DNA from: Aestuariibaculum lutulentum
Lineage (GTDB): Bacteria; Bacteroidota; Bacteroidia; Flavobacteriales; Flavobacteriaceae
Reading direction: 5' to 3'
Assembly (NCBI RefSeq): GCF_032926325.1
Contig: NZ_CP136709.1
Location: 1,215,501 to 1,279,500 of the forward strand
DNA: 64,000 nt
The notes below the pieces were generated by a model, which saw only the letters and a list, made by a program, of their open reading frames with translations, made no database searches and was not told the origin of the DNA. A program made the translations under genes and the position numbers. Positions 1-9,359 of the stretch are shown piece after piece (the stretch's first letter is position 1; every line of letters starts with the position of its first letter).

Positions 1-1319
1 AATCCAAAGTTCCAAATCTTGTTCAAAAGTTAATTAATTTATGGACTCTAAAGAAGTCTATCTACTTAGGTTTACTAGGTATATTTTTTGTTAGTCTAAG
101 CGGAATGTTTTTCTACAATCCTGCCGGAACAGCAACTGCCATTCAATATTTGTGGGGAGGAGATGCAGCAGTTACCACTCAAGGTGTAAAACTAAAACTG
201 TGGGGAAAAACTATTCCTATTTCTTTTGAAATCGCTTTACAGGATAAAATCATAGAATTCGACAAACAAGGCAACCGAATTATCGATAAAAACGGAGCTG
301 AGGAAGGTATCTACCACCGAAATGCACAAACCAGAGAATTCGCCGATGCTATTAAAGCAGATATTGCAGCTGCATTAATTGTATCTATTGATTACAATAA
401 CGAAGATTTATTTTTAGAAATGGCCGACAAAAACCGATCGGAAAGCAAACTTGTTTACGCAAGAATTTACCCTGTATACGATCAAGCCTTAAAAAACACC
501 TGCAAACTTATGGATGCGCAAGATTATATTTCAGGAGCTTCATCACAATTTGATTATTATTTAAAAGATCAAATGGAAAACGGGATGTATTTAACCGAAG
601 AAGTTTATGAAGATATTGACATCAGCCCAATTACCTCTTTAGATTCTACTAGAACCGTTGCAAAAGGAAAAATAAACAACGAAAAACGGGAGAAGAAATA
701 CAGAATTCGTAAAGACAAAAACGGAGATCCAATTCGAGATGCTTCGAACTCTTTAAAACGATACGGACTAACAGTACAACAAGTTGCAGTTACGAGTATT
801 GATTGGGAAGCAAGTTTTGACAACCGACTTAAAGACCAAAAAGAACAGGTTGCCCAAACACAACTGGAAAAACAAGAAGCCGAAAAAGAATATTATGCCA
901 CACAAAAAGCCATTGCAAAAGGTGAACGTGAAAAAGCCGAAACTCGCGTAAAACTTGAAAAAATACAATTAGAAAAAACTATTACGGCAGAAACTGCAGC
1001 AAAAACCGCTTCTTACAAAGAACAGGAAGAATCTAACCTTTTAGCCGCAGCAAAAAAATCGGCTGAAAAAATTAGAATTATTGCCGATGCTGAGGCTTAC
1101 GAAATTTCTAAAAAAGTAAATGCCGGTATTACCCCTGAAAAACAATTACAAATGGAATTAGATGCCAGTGTGCAGCGTACAAAAGCTTTAGCCGGCCCTA
1201 ATGGCCTTCAACTACCAAACACAGTTTTTAGCGGCAGCACAGACAATAAACAAGCAAGTATGCTTGAATCTATTTTAGGCGCTAAAATTTTAAGTGGTGA
1301 AATAGGAAGTGTAAAATAA
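1..1319 (+). CDS. SPFH/band-7 domain membrane protein, 5' end outside window
   Basis: The frame is open to the first base of the window, so the true start lies upstream; an ATG at 105 falls inside the membrane segment and is not the start. The visible N-terminus has a hydrophobic span (about 20 residues, codons near 60-117) followed by a soluble region of the SPFH (stomatin/prohibitin/flotillin) type. It then has a long Lys/Glu/Gln-rich coiled coil (about residues 270-350 counted from the ATG at 105) and a short tail. SPFH proteins form membrane-bound oligomeric scaffolds; no enzymatic motif is visible. A strong terminator follows. The family call rests on overall pattern, not a search. Confidence 0.7.
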   Translation, partial: SKVPNLVQKLINLWTLKKSIYLGLLGIFFVSLSGMFFYNPAGTATAIQYLWGGDAAVTTQGVKLKLWGKTIPISFEIALQDKIIEFDKQGNRIIDKNGAEEGIYHRNAQTREFADAIKADIAAALIVSIDYNNEDLFLEMADKNRSESKLVYARIYPVYDQALKNTCKLMDAQDYISGASSQFDYYLKDQMENGMYLTEEVYEDIDISPITSLDSTRTVAKGKINNEKREKKYRIRKDKNGDPIRDASNSLKRYGLTVQQVAVTSIDWEASFDNRLKDQKEQVAQTQLEKQEAEKEYYATQKAIAKGEREKAETRVKLEKIQLEKTITAETAAKTASYKEQEESNLLAAAKKSAEKIRIIADAEAYEISKKVNAGITPEKQLQMELDASVQRTKALAGPNGLQLPNTVFSGSTDNKQASMLESILGAKILSGEIGSVK

Positions 1320-1340
1320 CATATTGAATTACTATTCAAA

Positions 1341-1365
1341 AAAAGGGAGCTATAAGCTCCCTTTT
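1341..1365 (+). terminator. Rho-independent terminator after the SPFH gene
   Basis: Perfect 11-bp hairpin AAAAGGGAGCT / AGCTCCCTTTT with an ATA loop and a T-rich tail, 21 bp after the SPFH stop codon. Confidence 0.85.
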
Positions 1366-1405
1366 GTGTTTTTCGAAAGTTCTAATAAAGTCATATAATT
1401 TACTC

Positions 1406-1459
1406 CACAAAAAAAGCCTCACATTTCTGTAAGGCTTAAATTTTGCTCCCCCTCTTGGG
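1406..1459. repeat. 54-bp fragment of tRNA-Asn 3' end plus its terminator (att-like remnant)
   Basis: These 54 bp are identical to 11159-11212 and 41605-41658. They comprise the tRNA terminator hairpin (minus-strand AAGCCT/AGGCTT followed by T7) and the last 14 nt of tRNA-Asn (acceptor and T-stem 3' strands); identity stops inside the T arm at 1460. A 3' tRNA fragment without the rest of the gene is what a tRNA-targeting integrase leaves at the far end of an insertion. The six bases before it (tttact) also resemble those before the 11159 copy. Confidence 0.8.
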
Positions 1460-1577
1460 GTTTTTCTATATAACACACAATATTAATAATCAGACACTTA
1501 ACAAGACTACATCTTTACATTTCACCTTTAAACACACCCTTGAATAAATAAAATTAGGTACGTTTAATAATTCCTTT

Positions 1578-4500
1578 TTAACGTTTTAGAGCAAAATGCC
1601 CTTTGAAAACTCTACCGTCTTCTAAAATAACACTGAACCAATAATCATCTGTAGGAAGCATTTCACCTTTAAAGGTACCATCCCATCCATTAGAGCTTGG
1701 ATTTAACTGCTTTAACAATTTACCATAACGGTTATAAATAAAAATATCACTTTGAATTTGAAACTGATCATTAACACCAGGAATATACCAAGTATCATTA
1801 ATACCATCTCCATTAGGCGTAAAGTATCTTAGAAAACCTATTACCGAAACTTCTATTGAAGCTGTTCCACAGCCTTTTTTATCTCTTACATAAACCGTAT
1901 GAATACCTGAACTAACATTTTCAAATATAGGGCTATCCTGAAAAGATGAAAATTCATCATCTAAAGCATATTCATATTCTCCCTGTCCTAAGTTATTAGT
2001 ATTAATTATAACTTTATTATTATTTGAAACATCTTCTATAACTATGTCCTCTGGAATAATATTAGCTAATTCAGAAGCATTTACAAAAACATCTCTAGTT
2101 CTAGAACACCCAGTTCCATCAGTCTTGGTTAAAGTTATAAAATAGGTTCCAGGCGTTGACACCGTTAAAGTAGGCGCATTAGAGAGTACTGTACCATCTT
2201 CATACACCCACTCATAATTAAAAATTTCATTTGCATTTGACTCTAAAGGATCTAGAACAATTGTAAACGTAGGGTCTGATGAACAAACTATTTGAGAATT
2301 TTCAATTGTAAAATCAGGCAAAGGATTAACTATAAACTGAATATCTGTAGATGCAATACAATTAGAATTTAAGGGATTTACTACTTTAACTGTTACAGTT
2401 TGAGTATTCGACCTAAATGGATTTGGTAAGGGACTTGGTAATTCTATACCTAGACTATTATAATAATGAACCTCCATGCCTGTTTGTCCATTTAAAACAG
2501 AACTTTCTATTAATGATGTATCAAAATCATGCAGCCCATCCGAATCATTTATACCATCGTCACATGATATTAGATCTGATACCATATTAGCTACAGGCTT
2601 CTTATCTACAATAAATTCTAAAGTCGTCTCATCAAAACAACTTCCATCAGCTATATTATTATTTTCTACAACAACTTTTATAATTTGACTAGAGGTTAAA
2701 AACGGATTAGGCAGAGGGCTAGGTAAAGGATTATCATTTTCGTCATAATAGAAAATGGAAACATCACTTAAAGACTGACTTCCTAAAACGGTTAACTCTA
2801 CTTCAGATACATCAAAAGGATATTTACCATCAAAATCATCATCACATTCTCTTGTTATTGTAACTGGATTAGCAACAGGATTAGCTTCAACATGCAATGT
2901 TATATGTGCTCCTAAACCTAAACAATCGTTATTTAGCCTACTATCTACCCTAACATAAATATCTTGTGTATAAGGATATCCAATATTACTATAATCTGTT
3001 ATATTCTCTATTTTATTAACTTCAGCCAATGCATCAGGTTCATTTTGGTAATAAGTAATTATTAATTCCTGTCCTGCAGGAAATAGACTGGCAATTTCAT
3101 CATGAACAGTTTCAAAACTAAAATTTGAAATCCCATCAAAATCATCATCACAAGTATAAAACTCCCTTTTAAAATCCAATGGAATCTTTGTTGTAGTTAC
3201 TATTAAATTAACTTTTGAGACCCTAAAACATCCATTTTTATTTTCAACTCTAGCCCAAACCACATCTAGACTAGGTGTATTATTAGAATATGTTGTTAAA
3301 TTAGTTATTGGATCTTGATCATTTTCAGCTTTTAACTCCGATTCGAAAAATGAAACTTTCTCTTCGTCTGCATTAGTAGTTATTTCATTTATAACTTCAT
3401 TTAAATTAAATGCACTGTAAAGACCATCTAAATCATCATCACATTGTTTTAGTTCAACAATTGGAGTCACCGACGGTAATTTTAAAACTTCAACTATAAA
3501 GGACGTTATTGCTTTACATTCACTATTTAAATTACTAACACATTCCACATAAATGGTTTGCGAGCTTTGACTATTAACAAAGGTATTTGGCGAAGCTATT
3601 GGCTGTTTGAGGTCTTCATCTGTATAATAATTATAGTGCACTTCTGAATCTATTCCGTTAAGCAATAGATATTGTTCCTTTTCTGTTAGATCAAAAACAA
3701 CAATTCCATCTGTATCAGACCCTGAGTCTGAATTATCGCATTGTGTTAAATTTGAAATATTATTAGGCAATTCCAATTGTGGAGTTTTATAAACACCTAT
3801 ATTAAACTTCGTAATATCATTACATTCCGGGTTCTGTTTGTTATAAACTTCAGCAATAATTTCTTGTGTAAAAAACCCTAAGGCATTTGTATAAGCTTCA
3901 GGTGCATTAATTTTTATCCCATTATTATAATTTTCTATTCCTTCATAATAATGCACTCCAAAAACATTAGAATCTAGACCATTTAAAACATATTTATTAT
4001 GACCATATAAATCAAAAGAATTATCATCATACAACGTGCATAACCCTATATCATTAGGTTTACTTGCTATTGGCTGCTCATATATTGTAATCGTAGTTAC
4101 TTCTGTTACAGTATTACCTCCTAAGGACGCAATAACACTAACCTCATAGGTTCCAGCTTCAGAAAACACATGTGTAGACTCTAAATCTGTTGAAGTATTA
4201 TTAGCTCCTGAAATTGGATCTCCAAAATCCCAATGGATTGAATCTACTGTTTCTTCAAGAATAAATTTAGCTGTATCTCCAAAACATAAATTCTCAACAC
4301 TGAAAGGAATTTCTTTTGTTTTCCTAGGTACTCCAGTAACATTTATAAACAAATTAGAAGGAGGTCTACCACTACCAAAATCTGTTGATTTTATATAAGA
4401 CCGAGTACCTAAGCACCCTTTATACCATGAAAAATCATTCCCTTCTTCTGTTCCTGCCAATTGAACTGCTGAAACTCCAATTCCTCCAGGAGAAGCCTCC

Positions 4501-4934
4501 TTTTTTACTTCTACCAATATCCTTTCTACTCCCGCCGGAACAATAACTGGTGTTTCAAAATTAATCGTAAATATCACCTTATTACCAGACCATGCAGGTG
4601 GAGCTAATTCTACCTGACTACTTCCTATTAATTTAGATTCGTCAAAGCTATTGGGAAAATCAAAATCTATCTCATAAATATTAAAACTTAAATTGGAGTT
4701 ATCAGCAACCGACATGTAAAGACCAATTTCTCCTTGATCTATAATAAATTCTTCGTCTGGATTAACACCAAAATCTAAAAGCGTAAATGTCCTAGCTAAA
4801 TGCTCTGTTTCTTCACAAGATCCAACATAGGACCTTACAAGATTATCACCTACATTATGGGTTAGTTTTATTTGACTAAATAAACTTAAATTAACTCCTA
4901 ACAGTAGGATGATAAAACTTAAAAAAAATCTCAT
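1578..4934 (-). CDS. Giant secreted repeat protein with PKD domain and type IX sorting C-terminus
   Basis: The 1118-aa product starts with a Sec signal peptide ending in LFSQ. A lectin/jelly-roll-like region (about 25-205) is followed by a PKD-type domain (about 210-285; motif WDFGDP, then GTYEVSV). About six repeats of roughly 95 aa follow, each with a C-D-D-D or C-D-x-D box and a YY[DEN] strand (about 290-880). The C-terminal 85 residues match the gliding-motility-associated C-terminal domain (TPNGDGINDTW, then YNRYGKLL, NGWDG, YWF), a type IX secretion signal. The protein is probably exported to the cell surface as an adhesin or polymer-binding protein. It lies at the left end of island A with its stop about 120 bp from the tRNA fragment. 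Confidence 0.8.
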   Translation of the reverse strand: MRFFLSFIILLLGVNLSLFSQIKLTHNVGDNLVRSYVGSCEETEHLARTFTLLDFGVNPDEEFIIDQGEIGLYMSVADNSNLSFNIYEIDFDFPNSFDESKLIGSSQVELAPPAWSGNKVIFTINFETPVIVPAGVERILVEVKKEASPGGIGVSAVQLAGTEEGNDFSWYKGCLGTRSYIKSTDFGSGRPPSNLFINVTGVPRKTKEIPFSVENLCFGDTAKFILEETVDSIHWDFGDPISGANNTSTDLESTHVFSEAGTYEVSVIASLGGNTVTEVTTITIYEQPIASKPNDIGLCTLYDDNSFDLYGHNKYVLNGLDSNVFGVHYYEGIENYNNGIKINAPEAYTNALGFFTQEIIAEVYNKQNPECNDITKFNIGVYKTPQLELPNNISNLTQCDNSDSGSDTDGIVVFDLTEKEQYLLLNGIDSEVHYNYYTDEDLKQPIASPNTFVNSQSSQTIYVECVSNLNSECKAITSFIVEVLKLPSVTPIVELKQCDDDLDGLYSAFNLNEVINEITTNADEEKVSFFESELKAENDQDPITNLTTYSNNTPSLDVVWARVENKNGCFRVSKVNLIVTTTKIPLDFKREFYTCDDDFDGISNFSFETVHDEIASLFPAGQELIITYYQNEPDALAEVNKIENITDYSNIGYPYTQDIYVRVDSRLNNDCLGLGAHITLHVEANPVANPVTITRECDDDFDGKYPFDVSEVELTVLGSQSLSDVSIFYYDENDNPLPSPLPNPFLTSSQIIKVVVENNNIADGSCFDETTLEFIVDKKPVANMVSDLISCDDGINDSDGLHDFDTSLIESSVLNGQTGMEVHYYNSLGIELPSPLPNPFRSNTQTVTVKVVNPLNSNCIASTDIQFIVNPLPDFTIENSQIVCSSDPTFTIVLDPLESNANEIFNYEWVYEDGTVLSNAPTLTVSTPGTYFITLTKTDGTGCSRTRDVFVNASELANIIPEDIVIEDVSNNNKVIINTNNLGQGEYEYALDDEFSSFQDSPIFENVSSGIHTVYVRDKKGCGTASIEVSVIGFLRYFTPNGDGINDTWYIPGVNDQFQIQSDIFIYNRYGKLLKQLNPSSNGWDGTFKGEMLPTDDYWFSVILEDGRVFKGHFALKR

Positions 4935-5039
4935 GTAGGTAAAACTCAGAAAACAATAATAACGGGCAAGATAAAAATTATATACGACGTATTTTATTAC
5001 AAATACACATTTTAGATAAACTGCTTACAGACTAGAATA

Positions 5040-5186
5040 TTACTCCCTCTGAGTAGCTCTGTATGCACTAAGCATTTCTTCAAAAGTAATAGGCTTATAT
5101 TCAGACGTATGAATTGTAGAATACCTATTCACTTGCGCAAAACCTAACATTGGTAGGATAATAAAAATTAAAAACATATTTTTCAT
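5040..5186 (-). CDS. Small secreted peptide, 48 aa, possibly a truncated gene
   Basis: ATG at 5184-5186 and TAA at 5040-5042 give a 48-aa product with a clear signal peptide ending in GFAQ. The start is 18 bp after the stop of the upstream lipoprotein gene, suggesting one transcript. The mature part is only about 30 residues (pattern ITFEEML) and looks like the first part of longer flavobacterial secreted proteins, so it may be a cut-off gene. No function is assigned. Confidence 0.45.
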   Translation of the reverse strand: MKNMFLIFIILPMLGFAQVNRYSTIHTSEYKPITFEEMLSAYRATQRE

Positions 5187-5204
5187 AGGACAAAAAATTA
5201 AATA

Positions 5205-6023
5205 CTATTCATAAATAAACACTCCTGAATCCTGAACATCTTGGGCTAACAATTCGTAAGAAATAGGATAATTATCGGCATCGTATTGGTATACTACTTT
5301 AAAAATTTCATTTCCGTCTGAATCAGATATACTTGTTACATTATTTGGAATAAAATTTACATTTAATCGCTTCTTTGAAAAAATAGAAGGTGCGTTAGGT
5401 ATATATATCCCTGTTTCAACCCCTACTTTAAAAAACGGATTAATTTTATCATCTAGAACGACATTAAAAATACTTGAGCTTGATTCACCTGCATAATATT
5501 CTGTTATGGAATATTGATGTAACTTACCATCTTGATAACTAAACAATAGTTTTCTATGCAGTTCTCCATCTATATAAAACTTATACTCACCTAGATTCTC
5601 TCCATCATACTTATATTCACCTACTACAATACCATCCTTTCGGATAAAACTAATTTTACCATTAGAATATTCATAATCATACTTTAGACAATCGACACAA
5701 TTCGCTAAATCAAATGAAAAGTCATTGTAACTTTCATAGTTACCACCACCATGTTCTGGATTAGCAAGAATTACACTTTTCAGTATGTTCTCCTGATAAA
5801 TTAACTGATGAAAATCTTTCCAAGTTTGATAATTAATAATTTTTATTAGCTTATCATTTTCAAAGTAAAAATAAAGCTTATCATACTGATCGCTACCTTC
5901 TACTCTTAACAATGTTTTGGCTTCTACTACAACCGGATCTGGACTGCCTTCCTCTGAAGAACCAGAACTACAACCTATTAAAAACAACACCATTAAAAGT
6001 ATCTTTAAAACATTTTTAATCAT
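5205..6023 (-). CDS. Lipoprotein of unknown function
   Basis: 272 aa with a lipoprotein signal peptide (lipobox LIGC, Cys about residue 18) and the usual Ser/Gly/Glu-rich linker seen after flavobacterial lipoprotein cysteines. The remainder is beta-rich with repeated Y/F-containing strands of the YD-like type (for example GEYKYDGENLGEYKF), as in surface proteins that build a long beta sheet. It is followed at 18 bp by the small secreted peptide at 5040-5186. No enzyme motif is seen. Confidence 0.6.
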   Translation of the reverse strand: MIKNVLKILLMVLFLIGCSSGSSEEGSPDPVVVEAKTLLRVEGSDQYDKLYFYFENDKLIKIINYQTWKDFHQLIYQENILKSVILANPEHGGGNYESYNDFSFDLANCVDCLKYDYEYSNGKISFIRKDGIVVGEYKYDGENLGEYKFYIDGELHRKLLFSYQDGKLHQYSITEYYAGESSSSIFNVVLDDKINPFFKVGVETGIYIPNAPSIFSKKRLNVNFIPNNVTSISDSDGNEIFKVVYQYDADNYPISYELLAQDVQDSGVFIYE

Positions 6024-6303
6024 ACTTTTTATTTTTAATAAAAATTTTTAAAAAACTAATATACAACACTATACCATAAAATATATACGGTTTTCCTTAT
6101 TTCATAAACGCCGTTAACTCCTTCCTTTATCTTTTGTTTTTATTAATTAAGAAGAAATACTTCGCAAACTTAAAAAACACTAATTAACATAAATGTAATA
6201 CACTGATTACAAAAACATTACATATATTTACCCTCATAAAAACCCAATACTCCCTACTATTAATAATAGTATACTTTTTGTTTAACCATTAATTATACTT
6301 ATT

Positions 6304-6567
6304 ATGTCACATCACGGAATGAATTCACTACACGGCATTAACGCCATGTGCAAGCACGACACCTCCCACCACGGACGATTCGGAAGAATGTTTAGCTGTT
6401 TAAACCCCAACTACAACCCTCCTCTAGAACTTTCAAAACTCGGAATAAAAGATGGTCCAATGGATGGAGGAAATGCTTACACTCTGATTAATTACAAATG
6501 AGTAACAGTTGATCAAAATGGCACAACTGAACTTCACATTGATTTTGACACGATGCACTGTGATTAA
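6304..6567 (+). pseudogene. Fragment resembling the N-terminus of a bacterial animal-type haem peroxidase, with in-frame TGA
   Basis: An ATG at 6304 opens a His-rich reading frame (SHHG, then HHGRFGRMF, then DGPMDGG) that stops at TGA 6499-6501. The same frame continues with sensible coding (VTVDQNGTTELHIDFDT) to TAA 6565-6567, suggesting a TGG-to-TGA change. The GRFGRMF...GPMDGG spacing recalls the N-terminal start of bacterial animal-type haem peroxidases, which are several hundred residues long; only about 87 codons remain. The family call is from memory of the motif and is tentative. Confidence 0.4.
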
Positions 6568-6591
6568 AGACTAATTGTAAATAAAAAGAAG

Positions 6592-6826
6592 CTAACCACT
6601 TCCCTTTAACTTTTCTATTTCAGAACTAATTTTCCTCTAAACCACCTTACCGTAACTATCCTGAGTAATTTTCATATCGGAATGCCCTAAAAGTTCACTT
6701 ACTATTTCCATAGGCACGTTATTATAGAGCAATACAGTACTAGCAAAAGTACGTCTAGCTATATGGGTGATTAGATTCTTTTCTATTCCAACAACTCCAA
6801 TCATTTCTAATAGATAAGAACCAAAT
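6592..6826 (-). pseudogene. Tyrosine integrase remnant (C-terminal catalytic part)
   Basis: Read on the minus strand, this gives the C-terminal third of a tyrosine recombinase: THIARRTFAS (H-x-x-R), ELLGHSDMKITQ (LGH) and the nucleophile region SYGKVV. A TAG (6637-6639) follows at once, where the related gene at 8043-9239 has a Gln codon, and the frame then runs on to TAG at 6592. The 5' two thirds are missing. It is close in sequence to the integrase pseudogene 1.2 kb away, so these are two related copies. Confidence 0.75.
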
Positions 6827-6918
6827 GTTTAAGAAAGGGAAAGAGTCTTATTCTAACTCAACTAACTCAATTAGTTGGTAAGGATAGACAGTACCTATAT
6901 AAAATTGAAAAAAATGTT

Positions 6919-7045
6919 GTAACGTTTTGCAGATTTGCGATGGGCGGGTTTTTCAGGACAAATATTCATATGGAGCATTACACTTCCATTAACCACAACA
7001 GTGTCATAGAAGCACGTCACCTCGATATTGCAAATGTACTGTTAC
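6919..7045 (-). repeat. attC-like imperfect inverted repeat after the 7060-7801 gene pair
   Basis: The ends are GTAAC (6919-6923) and GTTAC (7041-7045). Inside them the arms contain matching GTAAC...ATTTGC blocks (6919-6940 against the complement of 7022-7045). The middle is unpaired and contains CGCCC-type GC-rich bits. It lies directly downstream of the stop of the gene at 7060-7545. It resembles the folded recombination sites that follow integron cassettes in position and shape, but the core bases are not the classic integron consensus. Confidence 0.4.
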
Positions 7046-7059
7046 CTGCTGCCATTCTT

Positions 7060-7545
7060 CTATCCTACAAAGTCTGAACGATTTGTATTTGGGTCATATT
7101 GAATTTCCAAGTCTGTTCCATTCCAAATCGCTTCACAACTTTCAAGTCGGTATGTGTCACCTTGGTTCCAACTTGCACCAATATAATCTTCAATTAAGTC
7201 TTCAATGAAAACTCTTTCACCAATTACAATATCTTTTGGTATTAAGTATGCTGCAAAAGGCGACTTGAAACTATGAGGATAATAAAATGTCCAGTCAACC
7301 ACAGTTTCAAAATCATTATTATCGTCCGAATAAAAGTCGACCCGATAGTCTCCAACAATTTCAATTTCTCCCGTTTTCTTGTTTTGAACCACAGAATACT
7401 TTGAACGAATTTTATCAGAAGGTTCAACCTTTTTTACTAATGGATTAAGTCCACTTTTAGCAGCCTTATTTATAGTGTCCTTGTCACGGGCAGTTTTTAT
7501 AACACGTAATCCTTGCGTTTTTTTATTTCTGTTCAAGAATGCCAT
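7060..7545 (-). CDS. Hypothetical cassette-borne protein
   Basis: 161 aa, no signal peptide or membrane segment. The N-terminus is very basic (MAFLNRNKKTQGLR), followed by an acidic, beta-rich domain with many aromatic residues (DYRVDFYSDD, VDWTFYYPHS). The start codon overlaps the end of the upstream gene (7523-7801) by 23 nt, so the two are translationally coupled. The pair sits between short inverted repeats (GGTAACAG 7819-7826, CTGTTACC 7039-7046). I do not recognise the family; an effector-immunity or toxin-antitoxin pair is only a guess. Confidence 0.6.
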   Translation of the reverse strand: MAFLNRNKKTQGLRVIKTARDKDTINKAAKSGLNPLVKKVEPSDKIRSKYSVVQNKKTGEIEIVGDYRVDFYSDDNNDFETVVDWTFYYPHSFKSPFAAYLIPKDIVIGERVFIEDLIEDYIGASWNQGDTYRLESCEAIWNGTDLEIQYDPNTNRSDFVG

Positions 7546-7801
7546 TTGATACTATTTTTATATTGTGTTGTTTTAAGTCAATTTTCAAACAAGTGTCGGG
7601 ATTTTGTCTAACAATTTTCAGAAGGTCGTCATCTGTTAAAAATTCTGTATCAACTATTAAGTGGACGCAATTTGCACATTTTCGAAATGTAGAATTTGTA
7701 GCTTCTAATTTGTCCCAACTCATTTTATAGGGGCAATTCATTTTCTTCACAAATTCGTCTTTGTCTGTATAAATATCTTTTGTTAATGGGTCAAATTTCA
7801 T
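7523..7801 (-). CDS. Small Cys-containing hypothetical protein of a cassette pair
   Basis: I place the start at ATG 7799-7801 (MKFDPLTKDIYTD), 92 aa. A longer reading from 7888 would cross the cassette border repeat (GGTAACAG, 7819-7826) and adds unlikely residues. The product has two Cys pairs: a lone Cys at about residue 22, then CANC (about 44-47), and Cys near 72, which could bind zinc. A conserved-looking stretch NPDTCLKIDLKQHN is near the end. It overlaps the next gene (7060-7545) by 23 nt. Function unknown. Confidence 0.6.
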   Translation of the reverse strand: MKFDPLTKDIYTDKDEFVKKMNCPYKMSWDKLEATNSTFRKCANCVHLIVDTEFLTDDDLLKIVRQNPDTCLKIDLKQHNIKIVSNGILEQK

Positions 7802-8042
7802 TGCTCGTGTCTTTTTATGGTAACAGATAACTCCTAATATATTTACAATTTCAGTAATAGCTTTAACACTTGAAATTCCTCTAAACAAATTTTTTAAAAT
7901 TGAAATTTAGTGTTTATAAAATTATAAATTTCCCTCATGTAAAAAACGATGAAATTTGCAATAAGAAACTTGATGTTGCAAAAAACTTAATTTTTCTACA
8001 ACATCAAGATACTTAATACAGTTTAAAACTCCTTTTTACTAC

Positions 8043-9239
8043 CTAATCACTTTGTTTTAACCTCTCAATTTCCAAACTAACTTTTTTCTGTACTACCTTT
8101 CCATAGCTTTCCTGCGTTATCTTCATATTACTATGACCAAGTAGCTCACTGACAATCTCCATAGGCACATTGTTATAAAGCAATACAGTGCTTGCAAAAG
8201 TACGTCTAGCCATATGGGTAGTTAAATTTTTTTCAACCCCTATAATCGCTGCTATTTCCTTTAAATAGGAATTATAACGCTGATTACTTATTCTAGGAAA
8301 CACTAAATCATCATCGGTATACTTACATAAAATATTTAAAGCTTTTGATAATAATGGAATTGATAAATCCTTATCTGTCTTTTCTCGTTTCATCTTAATC
8401 CACTTATTACCGTCAAACCCATTAATAATATTTGTTTGTTTAAGGTTCATTAATTCCAAATAAGGTAACCCAGTATAACAACTGAATATAAATAAATCCT
8501 TTACTAGTTTAAGTCTAGGCTGTATAAATTCATAACTCTCAAGCTGTATTAACTCTTCTGGTGATAAAAACACAACCTCCTTCTTAACCTTTTTAGCTTT
8601 ATAAAGCATAAATGGATCTACCTGTAAATGTCGTTCAGCTACAGCAACTTTAATTATCTTTTTAAAACGCTAAATCTTTTTATTGATGGTAACCTGTTTT
8701 AACTGCGTTTTATGCCCTACCTTATAGTAGTAGTCCAATTCACTTAAAAAGTTCATATCAAGTTTCTTTAGTGGATAATCCTTGGTTTTAAACTTCCATT
8801 TCACAAAAGCTTTAATATCATTTTTAACGTATTCAAACTTCTCGTAGGTTACTTGTTTTATCTCAACACCAACAAGCGTTTTTATGCGTTTTAAGTAACG
8901 TTCAAAGTATTCAATCACGTTGTATTCCTTAGCTGTTTTAACGCCTTTATACAGGCTAAAAATATCGTCTACAGTAAAAGCTTCATCTTTAACCTGAAGC
9001 AATAAAAAAGCCCTATTAATTTTAGTTTTAATAAGGCTTAGCTGTTGATTTATTTCTTTTCTATCTGGTTCAGGTGGTTTAACTACCTGTTGTTTACTAT
9101 CCCAGTTATTAGCATTTACGAACTGACCTGTAGAAAATGTTTTTCTGACTTTATTATGTGTCAATCTACACATTAGTGCACAAACTCCTTTAGCATTTTT
9201 TTTCTGCTTATTTATTATAAATAGTATGTTGATTTTCAT
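8043..9239 (-). pseudogene. Tyrosine integrase broken by one amber codon
   Basis: Two reading frames (8670-9239, N-terminal; 8043-8609, catalytic) are the same frame, separated only by TAG at 8670-8672. Coding sense continues straight through (NKKI-stop-RFKKIIKVAVAERHLQVDPF), so a CAG-to-TAG change in a 398-codon gene explains it. Parts: arm-binding/SAM-like N-terminus; catalytic domain with TGLPYLEL in the box-I position (no Arg there, as in many Bacteroidota integrases), THMARR (H-x-x-R), LLGHSNM and Tyr in ESYGKV. There are no frameshifts, so the mutation is probably recent. Readthrough or suppression cannot be ruled out. Confidence 0.85.
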
Positions 9240-9359
9240 TTTGAATAAGATTTTAAATTAAGGTGGAAGGTAATTGACTAAATAAAGTTATTTATCTTTA
9301 GAAGATTGAACATTATGGAGTTAAATGCAATGTGTTTATTCCTATATTATGTAGAAGTT

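Noticed and set aside
8670..8672. Recoding (pyrrolysine or selenocysteine-like) at the integrase TAG
   Set aside because: The sense continues as in other integrases with a Gln expected here; a simple nonsense mutation is the plainer explanation, and no recoding machinery is visible in the window.
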